From Luminiphilus sp. (lineage in GTDB: Bacteria > Pseudomonadota > Gammaproteobacteria > Pseudomonadales > Halieaceae): a DNA stretch of 43,218 bases. Positions 17,866 to 27,585 of the stretch are shown in pieces. Where the stretch lies: contig JAQXAF010000090.1 of the NCBI GenBank assembly GCA_029253085.1, forward strand, positions 1 to 43,218, given 5' to 3'. The stretch's first letter is position 1, and each line of letters opens with the position of its first letter. A program made the translations under genes and the position numbers. Under the pieces are notes generated by a model. That model did not search any database and was not told the DNA's origin. It saw only the letters and a program-made list of their open reading frames with translations.

Positions 17866-18435
17866 GTGCGATTAAAAATACCCCGAATCAAGCCGCTAGC
17901 CGACGAAGACATTGGAGATGAAATTCGCAGCCAGCTGGGTGAGCAATTTACCGGCCATCCAGTTTTCAATGTTTTCCGAACCTTGGGAAAATCTCTCAAG
18001 GCCTATCGACGGTTCATGGCTTGGGGCGGCTATATTTTGTCATCGGATAACGACCTCGATCCTCGAGATCGAGAACTCGTTATTCTTCGCACGGGTTACA
18101 ACTGGAAATCAGGATATGAATGGGCGCAACATGCTCGAATAGGCCGCGCCTGCGGCCTTAGCGAAACCGAAATTAATCGTATCAAGACGGGTCCCAGTGA
18201 TTCCAAATGGAGTGATCGAGACCGCGCGCTACTCTATGCCACAGACGAGCTCACCCAAAATGCCTTTATCAGTGACGCGAGCTGGGCAGCCCTGAAAGAT
18301 TTTTCGGAAAAGCAACGTATGGATCTGGTCATGACGGTCGGACAGTACACCCAAGTATCGATGATGCTCAACAGCTTTGGGGTCCAGCTGGATCCGGGTT
18401 ACACCCTGGATCCTGATTTGGACGGGCGTCAATAA
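17866..18435 (+). CDS. Carboxymuconolactone-decarboxylase/AhpD-fold protein
   Basis: A 189-residue all-helical protein with the CMD core near residues 55-130: DLDPRDRELVILRTGYNW, then YEWAQHARIGRACGLSETEI, carrying the conserved Glu and His (E85 and H89). The CxxC of peroxidase-active AhpD is absent (only C96 nearby), so alkylhydroperoxidase activity is unlikely, and such proteins have diverse or unknown roles. The start is GTG at 17866 with AGGG about 8 bases upstream. A perfect 12-base palindrome CGGCTTAAGCCG lies just before (17842-17853). It follows gpx by 77 bases and converges on prfC. Confidence 0.82.
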   Translation: MRLKIPRIKPLADEDIGDEIRSQLGEQFTGHPVFNVFRTLGKSLKAYRRFMAWGGYILSSDNDLDPRDRELVILRTGYNWKSGYEWAQHARIGRACGLSETEINRIKTGPSDSKWSDRDRALLYATDELTQNAFISDASWAALKDFSEKQRMDLVMTVGQYTQVSMMLNSFGVQLDPGYTLDPDLDGRQ

Positions 18436-18479
18436 ATCAGGTCATCTTGGACGGCATGCAGTCACTGCAAGACACCGCT

Positions 18480-20069
18480 TCAGTGCTCACGGGTTTCCCG
18501 AAACTGAATGTCAGGCCAGCGCTCTTCCATCAATGCCAAGTTGACTCGGGTTGGCGCCAGATACGTCAGGTAACCACCGCCATCTTCAGAGAGGTTGTCC
18601 TCAGCCTTCTTGCGAAACTCCTCCAATTTGCGGGGGTCCTCGGCTTCTATCCAACGCGCGGTGTAAACGTTAACCGGTTCGTAGATCGCCTCAACTTTAT
18701 ATTCGTCCTTTAACCGATAGGCCACGACATCAAATTGCAGCTGACCCACAGCCCCCACCACTAAATCGGTGGACATAAGAGGCGAAAACACCTGCGTCGA
18801 GCCCTCCTCGGAGAGTTGTTGAAGGCCTTTCTGCAGTGCTTTGAGCTTCATCGGATCTGTCAGTCGAATACGTCTAAACAACTCGGGAGCGAAGTGGGGA
18901 ATTCCCGTGTAGCGAAGGTCCTCGCCAAGGGTAAAGGTATCCCCTATCTGAATAGTTCCGTGATTATGAAGACCAATAATATCCCCCGAAACCGCCTCAT
19001 CAACCAGTACCCGCTCACCGGCTTTAAACGTTACCGCGTCGGCTATTTTGACGTCTTTGGCGGCACGAACGTGGCGCATTTTCATCCCCTTGGCGTAGCG
19101 CCCTGAGCAAATCCGCACAAAGGCAATTCGATCGCGGTGCTTGGGATCCATATTCGCCTGAATCTTAAAGACAAACCCGGAAAAAGGCTCTTCCCTGGCA
19201 TCAACAATCCGGGTTCGAGTTTCGCGAGGTAAGGGCTTGGGTGCCCACTCTACAAATTTATCGAGCATTTCCCGAACGCCAAAATTACCCAAGGCGGTGC
19301 CAAAAAATACAGGGGTCAATTTACCGTTGAGAAAAGCATCCTGATCAAAGGGGTGGCTCGCCCCTTTTACGAGTTCAATTTCATCACAAATTGACGCGTA
19401 TTCATCATCTAGTAATGCCCTAGCCTCGGAAGAATCCAGTCCTTCGATCCGGGTATCGGGGGGTAGTAACGCATTGTGGCCTGACTCAAAAACGTGAATC
19501 ACGTCATCGCGCAAGTCATAGACGCCCTTGAAATGACGACCCATGCCGATAGGCCAATTCACAGGCGCACCGGCAATACCCAGCACCGCCTCTATCTCGT
19601 CTAGCAACTCGATAGGATCGCGAATATCCCTGTCCATCTTGTTCACGAAAGATACGATGGGCGTATCCCTCAACCGACAGACGTTCATCAGTTTGATGGT
19701 TCTATCCTCGACACCCTTTGCACCATCGATCACCATAAGAGCTGAATCGACCGCTGTCAGCGTTCTATAAGTATCCTCAGAAAAATCCTCGTGGCCCGGC
19801 GTATCTAGAAGATTAACCGTCCGATCTCGATAGGGAAATTGCATCACTGAGGAGGTTACTGAAATACCGCGCTCCTGCTCCAAGGTCATCCAATCAGATG
19901 TTGCATGGGGCCCGCGCTTGCCCTTTACCGAACCCGCAACCTGTATCGCATTACCCAGCAGCAGCAGCTTTTCGGTAATCGTGGTTTTTCCCGCATCGGG
20001 GTGGGAAATAATGGCAAAGGTGCGCCGAGCTTCAATATCGCGTTTCAAATCTGCCACGGTATCCGACAT
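18480..20069 (-). CDS. prfC: Peptide chain release factor 3
   Basis: RF3 is the translational GTPase that recycles RF1 and RF2 after termination. The 529-residue length fits. G motifs are clear: SHPDAGKTT (22-30), [14 protein letters not shown], and [10 protein letters not shown]. Later domains show [23 protein letters not shown] (domain II), [15 protein letters not shown] and [20 protein letters not shown] 20069 lies 120 bases after the lipB stop. Its place directly downstream of lipB, where lipA is often found in gammaproteobacteria, is unusual. Confidence 0.98.
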   Translation of the reverse strand: MSDTVADLKRDIEARRTFAIISHPDAGKTTITEKLLLLGNAIQVAGSVKGKRGPHATSDWMTLEQERGISVTSSVMQFPYRDRTVNLLDTPGHEDFSEDTYRTLTAVDSALMVIDGAKGVEDRTIKLMNVCRLRDTPIVSFVNKMDRDIRDPIELLDEIEAVLGIAGAPVNWPIGMGRHFKGVYDLRDDVIHVFESGHNALLPPDTRIEGLDSSEARALLDDEYASICDEIELVKGASHPFDQDAFLNGKLTPVFFGTALGNFGVREMLDKFVEWAPKPLPRETRTRIVDAREEPFSGFVFKIQANMDPKHRDRIAFVRICSGRYAKGMKMRHVRAAKDVKIADAVTFKAGERVLVDEAVSGDIIGLHNHGTIQIGDTFTLGEDLRYTGIPHFAPELFRRIRLTDPMKLKALQKGLQQLSEEGSTQVFSPLMSTDLVVGAVGQLQFDVVAYRLKDEYKVEAIYEPVNVYTARWIEAEDPRKLEEFRKKAEDNLSEDGGGYLTYLAPTRVNLALMEERWPDIQFRETREH

Positions 20070-20189
20070 GTTGGTTCCTCCTGAAGCGCGGGATTATGCC
20101 AGTGCCAATGTGCACCCGCCATGAAGTCAGCGATGAAACCGGGACAAAGGGGCTGAAATACCAATAATCTCAGCGAATAACGCAAGAAA

Positions 20190-20810
20190 TCAGGAATTCG
20201 AGCGCGTAAACTCATGCTCCAAGCTATCGAGCAGTGCTTGTCCAACGGCCTTTTTGTCCACGGCGTTAACACCCAGCAAAGACGCCATCGAAATCACCTC
20301 AAGCCCAACGTGGCCGCAAGGATTTATCCGGCGAAAGGGCTCGAGATCCATATCAACATTTAAAGAAACGCCGTGGTAACTGCAGCCCCGAGATACTTTC
20401 AGTCCAAGAGCCGCGATTTTCTTTCCATCGACGTAGACCCCTGGGGCCTTGGGATCGGCCAAACCCTGAATGCCATATTGTGCAAGCAGTGCGATCACCG
20501 CTCGCTCGATAGCGGTCACTAAGCCTCTTACGGTAAGGCTTCCCCGTCGAATATCGAGCAACACATAAACTACCCACTGACCCGGTCCGTGATAGGTGAC
20601 CTGGCCTCCCCGGTCAATTTTCACCACAGGAATATCGCCGGGAGCTAGTAAGTGCGTCGACTTTCCCGCCACCCCCTGGGTGAATACGGCGGGATGTTCG
20701 AGCAACCATAGTTCGTCAGGGGTATCCGCACCTCGACTTTGGGTGAAGGCCTTCATCGCTGAAAACGTTTCGTCATAATCAACAAGCCCTAGCAGGCGGC
20801 GCTCAATCAC
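20190..20810 (-). CDS. lipB: Octanoyl-[ACP]:protein N-octanoyltransferase LipB
   Basis: LipB moves octanoyl groups from acyl-carrier protein to lipoyl domains of 2-oxoacid dehydrogenases and the glycine cleavage H protein. The 206-residue protein shows the family motifs [20 protein letters not shown] (67-86), the catalytic Lys in [17 protein letters not shown] (K138), and the acyl-accepting Cys in INPCGH (C165). The start is GTG at 20810, three bases after the ybeD stop. ybeD-lipB is a conserved pair. The partner lipoyl synthase gene lipA does not follow. Confidence 0.96.
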   Translation of the reverse strand: MIERRLLGLVDYDETFSAMKAFTQSRGADTPDELWLLEHPAVFTQGVAGKSTHLLAPGDIPVVKIDRGGQVTYHGPGQWVVYVLLDIRRGSLTVRGLVTAIERAVIALLAQYGIQGLADPKAPGVYVDGKKIAALGLKVSRGCSYHGVSLNVDMDLEPFRRINPCGHVGLEVISMASLLGVNAVDKKAVGQALLDSLEHEFTRSNS

Positions 20811-20813
20811 GAC

Positions 20814-21080
20814 TCAAATCACCATGGAGACCCGGCCCGTCGCCATCAAATCTTGATGGAGCGCCGCAAGCTGGTCTGGACCCGTCGCCTCGATGACCAG
20901 TGTTAAAGACAAGAATGTCCCAGCTTTTGAAGGGCGACGCTGGGTTAGACTTCGATCAAAAGCAGGCGCATGAACCTCGAAGACTTCATTAATAACTGCC
21001 TCAAAATCATCGCTCGCGCGGCCCACTACTTTTACCGGGTAGCGGCAAGGAAACTCTATCTTTGGGGCTTCCGGTTCCAT
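20814..21080 (-). CDS. ybeD: YbeD/DUF493-family protein
   Basis: A small 88-residue protein of the DUF493/YbeD family, an ACT-like alpha/beta fold thought to be regulatory. The characteristic start FPCRYPVKVVGR (about residues 9-20) and the internal VINEVFEVHAP and FLSLTLVIEATGPDQL are visible. In gammaproteobacteria it sits between the penicillin-binding protein 5/6 gene and lipB, exactly as here, with 3 bases to lipB and 20 to dacC. Its molecular role is not known; a link to lipoylation is suggested only by position. Confidence 0.92.
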   Translation of the reverse strand: MEPEAPKIEFPCRYPVKVVGRASDDFEAVINEVFEVHAPAFDRSLTQRRPSKAGTFLSLTLVIEATGPDQLAALHQDLMATGRVSMVI

Positions 21081-21100
21081 GGATATTCCTTAGCAGGGCC

Positions 21101-22297
21101 TCAAGGACTGAATATTTGAGAGAGCCACAGCAAAAACCCATCCCACAGCCGCTTAAAGAACCCTGCCGCCTCGACAGTTTGCAAAGCCTGTAGGGGCCTC
21201 TCTAACAACAGCTCTCCATCGAGAAGAACCTGTAACTGACCTATGACATCACCTTTATTAATAGGGGCTTGTAGTGGGTCATCAAAGGTGACCATCACCT
21301 CAGCTGTAGCCTGGGTTCTGGGCACAATGACAGTGACAGACTCCAATAAACCGCCATCAATCGCCTCGGTCTTACCTTTCCAAACACGCGCACGACCCAG
21401 TGACGTCGCCCCAGTAACGGCTTCCAAGTTTTCATAGAATCGAAACCCGTAGTTTAGAAGCGAACGCGTTTCTGCCTTGCGACTACGCGTACTATTACTG
21501 CCGAGAACCACAGAAATGAGACGCATCCCCTCCCGCTCCGCTGAAGCTACGAGGCCGTAGCCGGCGACACTGGTGTAGCCGGTTTTCAAGCCATCAACCG
21601 AGGGGTCCTCGCGCAAGAGGTGATTTCGGTTTTTCTGGGTTATCTCGTTGTACGTGTAGGACTGCTGGCGATACACACGGTATCGATCAGGGTGATCACG
21701 AATCGTCGCAATGGCGAGTGAACCAAGGTCACGTGCCGTTGTTAGGTGGTCTGAATTTGGCAAACCGTGAGTATTTTCAAAGTGGGTTGCGGTCAGCTCT
21801 AGCTCTTCGGCATAGCGATTCATCAGGGAAACAAACGCCTCCTCGCTACCGGCAATATGCTCCGCGATAGCAACCGTCGCATCGTTACCTGAGGAGATGG
21901 CGATGCCTTGCTCAAGCTCGCCCACCGTCACCGATTTGCCGGGCTCAATCCACATTAATGAGGACCCGCGAAACTTCGGGTTCTGGGACCAGGCATTACG
22001 ACTGACCGTAACCTCGTCATCGAGAGACAGCCTCCCCGCATCGACCTCTTCTGCAAGAATGTAAGAGGTCATCAACTTGGTCAGGCTCGCCGGGGGCAAG
22101 CGGGTGTCGATATTATGCTCGACCAGAACTTCCCCAGTAGCGAAGTCTATCAAGAGGTAGGCATCTGCATTGATTCCCGGTGGCGCGGGTACAAGGGTCA
22201 CCGCCTTGGCAGAGGCGCTTAGGACCAGAGTAAGAAATACAACGAAAGCAGGGCTTTTCATGCGGTCTCGTAGCACCTTAGTAATAATAAGAAACAT
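21101..22297 (-). CDS. dacC: D-alanyl-D-alanine carboxypeptidase (PBP5/6 family)
   Basis: Low-molecular-weight penicillin-binding protein that trims the terminal D-Ala of peptidoglycan pentapeptides in the periplasm. Active-site motifs are SLTK (71-74), SGN (136-138) and KTG (238-240). A signal peptide precedes AVTLVP, and the C-terminal amphipathic helix GFFKRLWDGFLLWLSQIF anchors it to the inner membrane. Two starts are possible: ATG 22297, with GAGGAG about 14 bases away, and ATG 22261, with AAGGTG about 12 bases away; the shorter gives a more typical signal peptide. The family is certain; whether it is orthologous to dacA or dacC is not. Confidence 0.95.
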   Translation of the reverse strand: MFLIITKVLRDRMKSPAFVVFLTLVLSASAKAVTLVPAPPGINADAYLLIDFATGEVLVEHNIDTRLPPASLTKLMTSYILAEEVDAGRLSLDDEVTVSRNAWSQNPKFRGSSLMWIEPGKSVTVGELEQGIAISSGNDATVAIAEHIAGSEEAFVSLMNRYAEELELTATHFENTHGLPNSDHLTTARDLGSLAIATIRDHPDRYRVYRQQSYTYNEITQKNRNHLLREDPSVDGLKTGYTSVAGYGLVASAEREGMRLISVVLGSNSTRSRKAETRSLLNYGFRFYENLEAVTGATSLGRARVWKGKTEAIDGGLLESVTVIVPRTQATAEVMVTFDDPLQAPINKGDVIGQLQVLLDGELLLERPLQALQTVEAAGFFKRLWDGFLLWLSQIFSP

Positions 22298-22350
22298 AAT
22301 GGTATCAGTGACTCCTCACTAGGGGGACAAATCAAAAAAAAAGCGCCGAC

Positions 22351-23136
22351 CTAAGGTATGGGCTGCCCTTGAGGTAAACCGGCAGCGCGCAACTGGTTTT
22401 GCGCGTTAATTAGTGCCCCTGGGGTATCAAAAGGTCCCACACGCACCCGAAAAATAACACCCACTTCAGCTGTAGCTGGAAAAACCACTGCGGGTACGTT
22501 CACCAAACGCTGCGAATCTGCCGCCAATGCCGTCGCCGTAGCCTCGTTCATAAAGGCTCCCAACTGCAGGGTAAGGTACTCATCAACCCCATGACTCCGA
22601 AGATCGGACACCCCCATAACTTCCACGGTCTCAATGCGCACTTTTGCGGTTCCCTGATCAGCAAAACCCAAGCGCACAGCAGCACCATAGGAAAGATCCA
22701 ACATGCGGTCGGGGTGGAAGGGGCCTCTATCGTTCACCCTGACGACCATACTGGCTTGATTCTCAAGGTTGGTAACTCGCACAAAGGTAGGAATGGGGAG
22801 TGAGCGGTGAGCAGCCGTGGGCTCATAGGCACTAAAGCGCTCACCGTTTGCGGTAGCGCGGCCGTGAAATTTTAGTCCGTACCATGACGCAACACCCTCT
22901 TCAGAGTAATTCTGGGCACTGCTCAAAACGGTATAAGTTTTACCGTTTACCGTGTAAGGACTGCTATTTCCTGCACGAGTAATGGGCTCTGCATAGGGGA
23001 TGGCATCGGGCACAGCACCCGGAGAGATGGGTGGGGGCGCCCGATCAGCCTCTTCGACAGAATGCGCGCATCCGCCCAATAGGCCCAAAACTACCAACAT
23101 CCAAAAAAAATTAGGCACCTGCCGCCAAACTCTCAA
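22351..23136 (-). CDS. rlpA: Septal-ring/rare lipoprotein A, RlpA
   Basis: Outer-membrane lipoprotein; the Pseudomonas enzyme is a lytic transglycosylase acting on stem-peptide-free glycan during daughter-cell separation. The 261-residue reading has a lipobox LLGGC (C23), a double-psi beta-barrel domain at about 80-172 (EGVASWYGLKFHGRATANGE, VRVNDRGPFHPDRMLDLSYGAA), and a C-terminal SPOR domain at about 188-261 that binds denuded glycan (LTLQLGAFMN, FRVRVGPFD). The start is probably TTG at 23136, overlapping mltB by 26 bases; GTG 23118 or ATG 23100 would leave fewer positive charges before the hydrophobic core. Confidence 0.94.
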   Translation of the reverse strand: MRVWRQVPNFFWMLVVLGLLGGCAHSVEEADRAPPPISPGAVPDAIPYAEPITRAGNSSPYTVNGKTYTVLSSAQNYSEEGVASWYGLKFHGRATANGERFSAYEPTAAHRSLPIPTFVRVTNLENQASMVVRVNDRGPFHPDRMLDLSYGAAVRLGFADQGTAKVRIETVEVMGVSDLRSHGVDEYLTLQLGAFMNEATATALAADSQRLVNVPAVVFPATAEVGVIFRVRVGPFDTPGALINAQNQLRAAGLPQGQPIP

Positions 23137-24097
23137 TCTCTTGACTCAGCTGCCAGACGCTCAACGCATACATTGCACTGTGGTTGTAGCGGGTAATCAC
23201 GTAAAAGTTCTCAAGGCACAGCCAATACTCGTAACCTTCAGGGCCTTCGAGACGCAATGGCGTGGCCACAAGAGAGATATCGGTAGCACTACGGGGTGCA
23301 AAGCCCTGCTCAGCAAGTTCTCCCACCGTCTTTTTCGGCTTAAGTCCACCGTCAAACAATTCGGCACTGGCACCGTCGTAATTGGCGGGCACAATAACGG
23401 CGGCTCCCGGTTGCCAGCCGTGTCGGAGAAAGTAATTGGCGACACTGGCTATGGCGTCGTCTGTATTAGTCCAGATGTCGGCAACGCCATCACCATCATG
23501 ATCAATAGCATAAGCCCGGTAACTCGATGGCATGAATTGGCCATAGCCCATCGCTCCCGCGTAGGAGCCCTTTAACGTGAGTGGATCTTTACCGCTGTCG
23601 TAGGCCAAAACGAGAAAATTTTCGAGTTCACGGGTAAAGAAGGGCGAGCGCTTGGGGTAATCGAACGCGAGTGTCGCCAGAGCATCAATGACTCTGTAGC
23701 TGCCGGTGATGCGGCCGTAAAAGGTTTCAACGCCAATAATGGCGGTAATCACCGATGCGGGTACACCGGTTTTATCACTGACTTTTGCAAGGGTCTCAGC
23801 GTGCTGCTGCGCAAATACCACACCCTCTCGAGCACGCTTGTCTGTCAGAAATATTTTACGGTAGTCGTACCAAGGTTTGGTTTTTTCTGCGGGTCTTGAA
23901 ATAGCGTCCAAAATACTTTGCTTGCGCTCGGCTTGATCCAACAGCGCGGCCGCCCAGGCGCGATCGACACCCTGTTCAACGACATTGGCCAGGACCTTCT
24001 CACGTTCAGTTCGCTCAGAGTATTCTCCCCCAAAGCTCGTGGTGGGCAATATCAATCCAAACATGATCCAAAAAACCATGTGCGCAGGCCGCGTCAT
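23111..24097 (-). CDS. mltB: Lytic murein transglycosylase B (MltB family)
   Basis: GH103 lytic transglycosylase that cleaves peptidoglycan glycan strands to leave 1,6-anhydro ends. The 328-residue protein has an N-terminal hydrophobic secretion signal (about 7-22) without a clear lipobox, the catalytic Glu at E124 in IGVETFYGRITG, GAMGYGQFMPSSYRAYAIDHDGDG with the Ca-binding-like loop, and FLRHGWQPG. It lies between rodA and rlpA as in pseudomonads, with 34 bases to rodA. The lack of a lipobox suggests a soluble periplasmic (SltB-like) form or an uncleaved anchor. Confidence 0.94.
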   Translation of the reverse strand: MTRPAHMVFWIMFGLILPTTSFGGEYSERTEREKVLANVVEQGVDRAWAAALLDQAERKQSILDAISRPAEKTKPWYDYRKIFLTDKRAREGVVFAQQHAETLAKVSDKTGVPASVITAIIGVETFYGRITGSYRVIDALATLAFDYPKRSPFFTRELENFLVLAYDSGKDPLTLKGSYAGAMGYGQFMPSSYRAYAIDHDGDGVADIWTNTDDAIASVANYFLRHGWQPGAAVIVPANYDGASAELFDGGLKPKKTVGELAEQGFAPRSATDISLVATPLRLEGPEGYEYWLCLENFYVITRYNHSAMYALSVWQLSQEIESLAAGA

Positions 24098-24131
24098 ACT
24101 GACTTCCTCTTACCAAAATTTAACTTAAAGT

Positions 24132-25274
24132 TTACTGCGTTATGACACGTTTCTCGGCGCTGACCGCCATTAAAACCCCAAAACCCAGCATTAACGTCAC
24201 AATTGAAGTACCCCCGGCGCTAACCAACGGTAAGGGCACTCCCACCACGGGGAGGATACCTGCCACCATGCCCATATTGACAAAAACGTACACAAAAAAT
24301 GTGAGCGTAATCGATGATGCCAACAAGCGGCCAAACCCGGTTTGGGCCTGAATGCTGATGGCAAACCCGCGAAGAATGATCAAGGCATAAATCAGTAAAA
24401 GAAAGACCACCCCCCGCAGACCCAATTCTTCTGCCAATACCGCAATAATAAAGTCGGTTTGACTCTCGGGTAAAAAATCGAGGTGAGATTGAGTCCCTGA
24501 CAGCCAACCTTTACCCGACCAACCCCCTGATCCGATGGCGGTCTTAGACTGAATAATATTCCACCCTGCCCCCAATTTATCGGACTCGGGGTCGAGCAAC
24601 GTAAGAATTCTTTGTTTTTGATAGTCTTTTAAGAGAAACAACCAGGCAGGCCAAGCACTCATCAAGAACAATGCGGCTGCAGCGATAATGTACCACCAGC
24701 TAATCCCCGCCATAAACACGACGAATATGCCGCTCCCCGCCACGAGCAGCGAGGTGCCCAAGTCGGGCTGAATCACAATAAGGCCAGCAGGTAGCGCGAT
24801 AATCAGCAGCGCCCCCAACAACGGCCAAGGTCGAGGGGGTATGCCATAGCGACTGAACCAAGACGCCACCATTAAAGGCATCGCCAACTTCATTAGCTCT
24901 GAGGGTTGGAACCGAATAACGCCCAGGCTCAGCCAGCGCTGCGCGCCTTTTGCTCCAACACCAAAAAGCGGCACTGCGACTAAGAGCAATAACGCCGCCA
25001 CATAAAACAAGGGGGCCCAGCGATAGTACGTACCCAGACGGACTTGGCTTGCAACCAACATAGCGAAGGTCGCAAGTCCAAAATTGCGCGTTTGCCTTAT
25101 GAGCGCGGCCTGACTGCCGTCTGAAGCACTGAATAAGACGAATAAACCAAAGGTTATTAGGGTTGCCAGCAATAAAAGCAGCCACCCATCTAAATGAAGT
25201 GCCTCAAGTATCGAGTTGCGATGCTTGAAATCACCGCGACTGTCGCTGGCAAGGTACCGATCATATTCAGCCAT
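24132..25274 (-). CDS. rodA: Peptidoglycan glycosyltransferase RodA (SEDS family)
   Basis: RodA is the SEDS polymerase that extends glycan strands with PBP2 in the elongasome. The 380-residue integral membrane protein has about ten hydrophobic helices and the signatures GAKGAQRWLSLGVIRFQPSE, PDLGTSLLV, GWNIIQSKTAIGSGG and GWLSGTQSHLDFLPESQTDFIFA-like (here FIIAVLAEELG), plus the terminal VPLPLVSAGGTSIV. It overlaps mrdA by 8 bases, a conserved coupling. The cytoplasmic N-terminus begins MAEYDRYLAS. Confidence 0.97.
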   Translation of the reverse strand: MAEYDRYLASDSRGDFKHRNSILEALHLDGWLLLLLATLITFGLFVLFSASDGSQAALIRQTRNFGLATFAMLVASQVRLGTYYRWAPLFYVAALLLLVAVPLFGVGAKGAQRWLSLGVIRFQPSELMKLAMPLMVASWFSRYGIPPRPWPLLGALLIIALPAGLIVIQPDLGTSLLVAGSGIFVVFMAGISWWYIIAAAALFLMSAWPAWLFLLKDYQKQRILTLLDPESDKLGAGWNIIQSKTAIGSGGWSGKGWLSGTQSHLDFLPESQTDFIIAVLAEELGLRGVVFLLLIYALIILRGFAISIQAQTGFGRLLASSITLTFFVYVFVNMGMVAGILPVVGVPLPLVSAGGTSIVTLMLGFGVLMAVSAEKRVITQ

Positions 25275-27111
25275 CTTGCCCCCTGCTCATCCAAGCATCC
25301 ATCACTTTTCTGGCAACAGGATAAGCGGCACTGCTACCGCCACCATTTTCCGCTAAAACCGCGATGGCAATACTCGGTCGATCGACCGGTGCAAATGCCA
25401 TAAACCAACCGTGATTGCGGTGGCGGGCGTTAATATTCTCCTCGTCGTAAACCGCATCTTGTGCGATCCCAATGACCTGTGACGTTCCGGTCTTACCGGC
25501 AATGGTATAAGCAAGATCGGCACCAATGGCGGCGGCTGTGCCCGCCGGGGTGTGGACGACGTCCATCATGCCTGCGATAACTGCCGACCAGTGCGCGGGA
25601 CTGGCAATAACGGCCTCACCGGGTGGGGCAACCCGCTCCTCGTTACCAATACGGCTCACTAGCGCTGGTTTAAACACAACGCCTCGGTTGGCCACGATCA
25701 TCGCTGCTTGGGCTAGCTGAAGGGGCGTTGCCAGCATGTAGCCTTGTCCGATGCCGACACTTAAGGTTTCTCCCGGATACCAAGGCTGGCCAAGCTTCGC
25801 TCGCTTCCAGGCTCTTGACGGAAGAATACCCCGCTGCTCACTCGTAATATCAATACCGGTAACCTGACCGAATCCGTAAGGGGCAAGACCTTCTGAGAGT
25901 CTATCAATACCTAAATTTCTGGCTAAGTCGTAATAATAAACGTCGCAAGACTCTGCAATCGCCATGCGCATATCAACTTCTTCGGCGTGACCCGTGCCTC
26001 GAATACGAAGAATCCAGTCGCGGTAGCGACGAGAATCACCGGGAATTTGGTACCACCCCGGGTCCTTGACAGTGGTCTCTGGCGTAATGAGACCAAGCTC
26101 CAGGCCGGCCAGTGCCAGCATGGGTTTCACCGTTGAGCCCGGTGGATATTGACCCTGAATGGCCCTGTTCAACAAGGGCGTATCGAGAGAATCACGAAGC
26201 GCACCGTAAGCCTTTGTGCTGATACCGTTGACGAATAAATTGCCGTCAAAACTTGGCTTTGACACCAGGGCTAGAACCCCACCATTGCGGGGGTCTAAAG
26301 CGACGACCGCCCCGCGCTGGTCGCCCAATGCAGCCGCCGCGACTCGCTGCAACTCCAGATCGAGATGCAATTTGAGATCAATGCCCGGATGAGGCGCTTC
26401 CTGATCAAGCACCCGCAGAACGCGTCCGTGGGCATTGGCTTCAATGTTTTGATTCCCCACCCGCCCCAGTAAAACGTCCTCATAGTATTTTTCCAACCCT
26501 ACCTTACCGATGTGAAATGTCCCACGGTAACGGTCTTCTTCAATTCGCCGGGTCTCCTCTGTGTTGATACGGCCCACGTAACCCAAAACATGGCTGAGTA
26601 ATTCACCGTGGGGATAAGCGCGTGTCAATTGCGCCTCGATGGTGGCACCAGTCAGCGTATGACGGTTAACACCAACAACAGCGGTTTCGGCATCGGTCAA
26701 CCGCAGCTTTAAGGGAACCGCGTCATAAGGTCGGCTGCGCCGACGCCGCTCCTGAAAACGGGAGCGCTCCTCGGGATCTAAGCCGATGAGGGATTCAATG
26801 CGATCCAACAGCGCCGATAAATCCCCTGCCCGTTCCACCACAACCGCCAACAGCTGACTGGGCTCGTTGCTGGCAAGCAGCTCACCGTTCCGGTCAAAAA
26901 TGAGTCCTCGGGTCGGAGGCAGGGCCTCAAGACGAACCCGGTTCCTCTCCGATTGCGTCAGGAACTGCTCGTAGTTAACGATTTGAAGTCCGTAATAGCG
27001 GTAGAACAGCGACGTCAGCGCCAACACCACGATTACTGAGGCTGTCACCACCCGACCTCGGTGTATCGCTGCCTCACGACCTGTATCCCGAATGGCATCC
27101 CGTGGCGCCAT
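25267..27111 (-). CDS. mrdA: Penicillin-binding protein 2 (elongasome transpeptidase)
   Basis: PBP2 crosslinks lateral-wall peptidoglycan with RodA. The 614-residue protein has one N-terminal transmembrane helix at about 21-38, a class B pedestal domain (LPPTRGLIFDRNGELLASNEPSQ), and a transpeptidase domain with active-site STVK (S326-K329, in PPGSTVKPM), a SCD motif near residue 385 and KTGTSQ near residue 540. The catalytic serine, SxN-equivalent and KTG are all intact. It lies 6 bases after rlmH and overlaps rodA. Beta-lactams such as mecillinam target this family. Confidence 0.97.
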   Translation of the reverse strand: MAPRDAIRDTGREAAIHRGRVVTASVIVVLALTSLFYRYYGLQIVNYEQFLTQSERNRVRLEALPPTRGLIFDRNGELLASNEPSQLLAVVVERAGDLSALLDRIESLIGLDPEERSRFQERRRRSRPYDAVPLKLRLTDAETAVVGVNRHTLTGATIEAQLTRAYPHGELLSHVLGYVGRINTEETRRIEEDRYRGTFHIGKVGLEKYYEDVLLGRVGNQNIEANAHGRVLRVLDQEAPHPGIDLKLHLDLELQRVAAAALGDQRGAVVALDPRNGGVLALVSKPSFDGNLFVNGISTKAYGALRDSLDTPLLNRAIQGQYPPGSTVKPMLALAGLELGLITPETTVKDPGWYQIPGDSRRYRDWILRIRGTGHAEEVDMRMAIAESCDVYYYDLARNLGIDRLSEGLAPYGFGQVTGIDITSEQRGILPSRAWKRAKLGQPWYPGETLSVGIGQGYMLATPLQLAQAAMIVANRGVVFKPALVSRIGNEERVAPPGEAVIASPAHWSAVIAGMMDVVHTPAGTAAAIGADLAYTIAGKTGTSQVIGIAQDAVYDEENINARHRNHGWFMAFAPVDRPSIAIAVLAENGGGSSAAYPVARKVMDAWMSRGQDG

Positions 27112-27117
27112 TAAAAT

Positions 27118-27585
27118 TCAGGCTCGATGGTAGGGGTGGCGGGCATTGATAGACCAAGCTCGGTATAACTGTTCAGCCAATACAACCCGTACTAGCGGAT
27201 GGGGCAGTGTAATCCTCCCTAGTGACCACCGCGCATCTGCGCGTCGCAATAAATCAGCATCAATACCGTCAGGACCACCAATTAAAATGGCCATCGGTGT
27301 ACCCTCCTGCCGGCTGGCAGTAAAGCGTTCGGCCATATCTTCCGTTGTAACCAGACTGCCTTGGACATCCAAAGCCACCAGCGTTTCGTCATCTTTTAAC
27401 TGCTTTTTTATCGCAATGGCTTCCTGAGCCCGAAATTTGTCGCTGTCATCACCCTGGCGTTTGGCAGGGGTTATCTCGACCCACTCCACCCTGAAGTCTC
27501 TGGGCAAGCGCTTGCTGTACTCTGATACAGCGGTCTGAACCCACTCTGGCATTCGTGTCCCCACTGCCAGGACTCTTATGCGCAT
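27118..27585 (-). CDS. rlmH: 23S rRNA (pseudouridine-1915-N3)-methyltransferase RlmH
   Basis: SPOUT-fold methyltransferase that modifies pseudouridine 1915 of helix 69 in the assembled 70S ribosome. The 155-residue length is exactly typical. Motifs: MRIRVLAVGTRMPEWV at the start, LIGGPDGID (SAM-binding knot), and the C-terminal SLGRITLPHPLVRVVLAEQLYRAW with HPYHR. Its ATG shares a base with the rsfS stop (TAATG), showing the two ribosome-related genes are translationally coupled. Confidence 0.98.
   Translation of the reverse strand: MRIRVLAVGTRMPEWVQTAVSEYSKRLPRDFRVEWVEITPAKRQGDDSDKFRAQEAIAIKKQLKDDETLVALDVQGSLVTTEDMAERFTASRQEGTPMAILIGGPDGIDADLLRRADARWSLGRITLPHPLVRVVLAEQLYRAWSINARHPYHRA

Noticed and set aside
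17866..18435. AhpD alkylhydroperoxidase
   Set aside because: The catalytic CxxC is absent; only the general CMD fold is supported.
22333..22345. T-run (minus strand) after rlpA as an intrinsic terminator
   Set aside because: The preceding GGTCGGCGC has no clean complementary arm, and dacC follows closely in the same direction.
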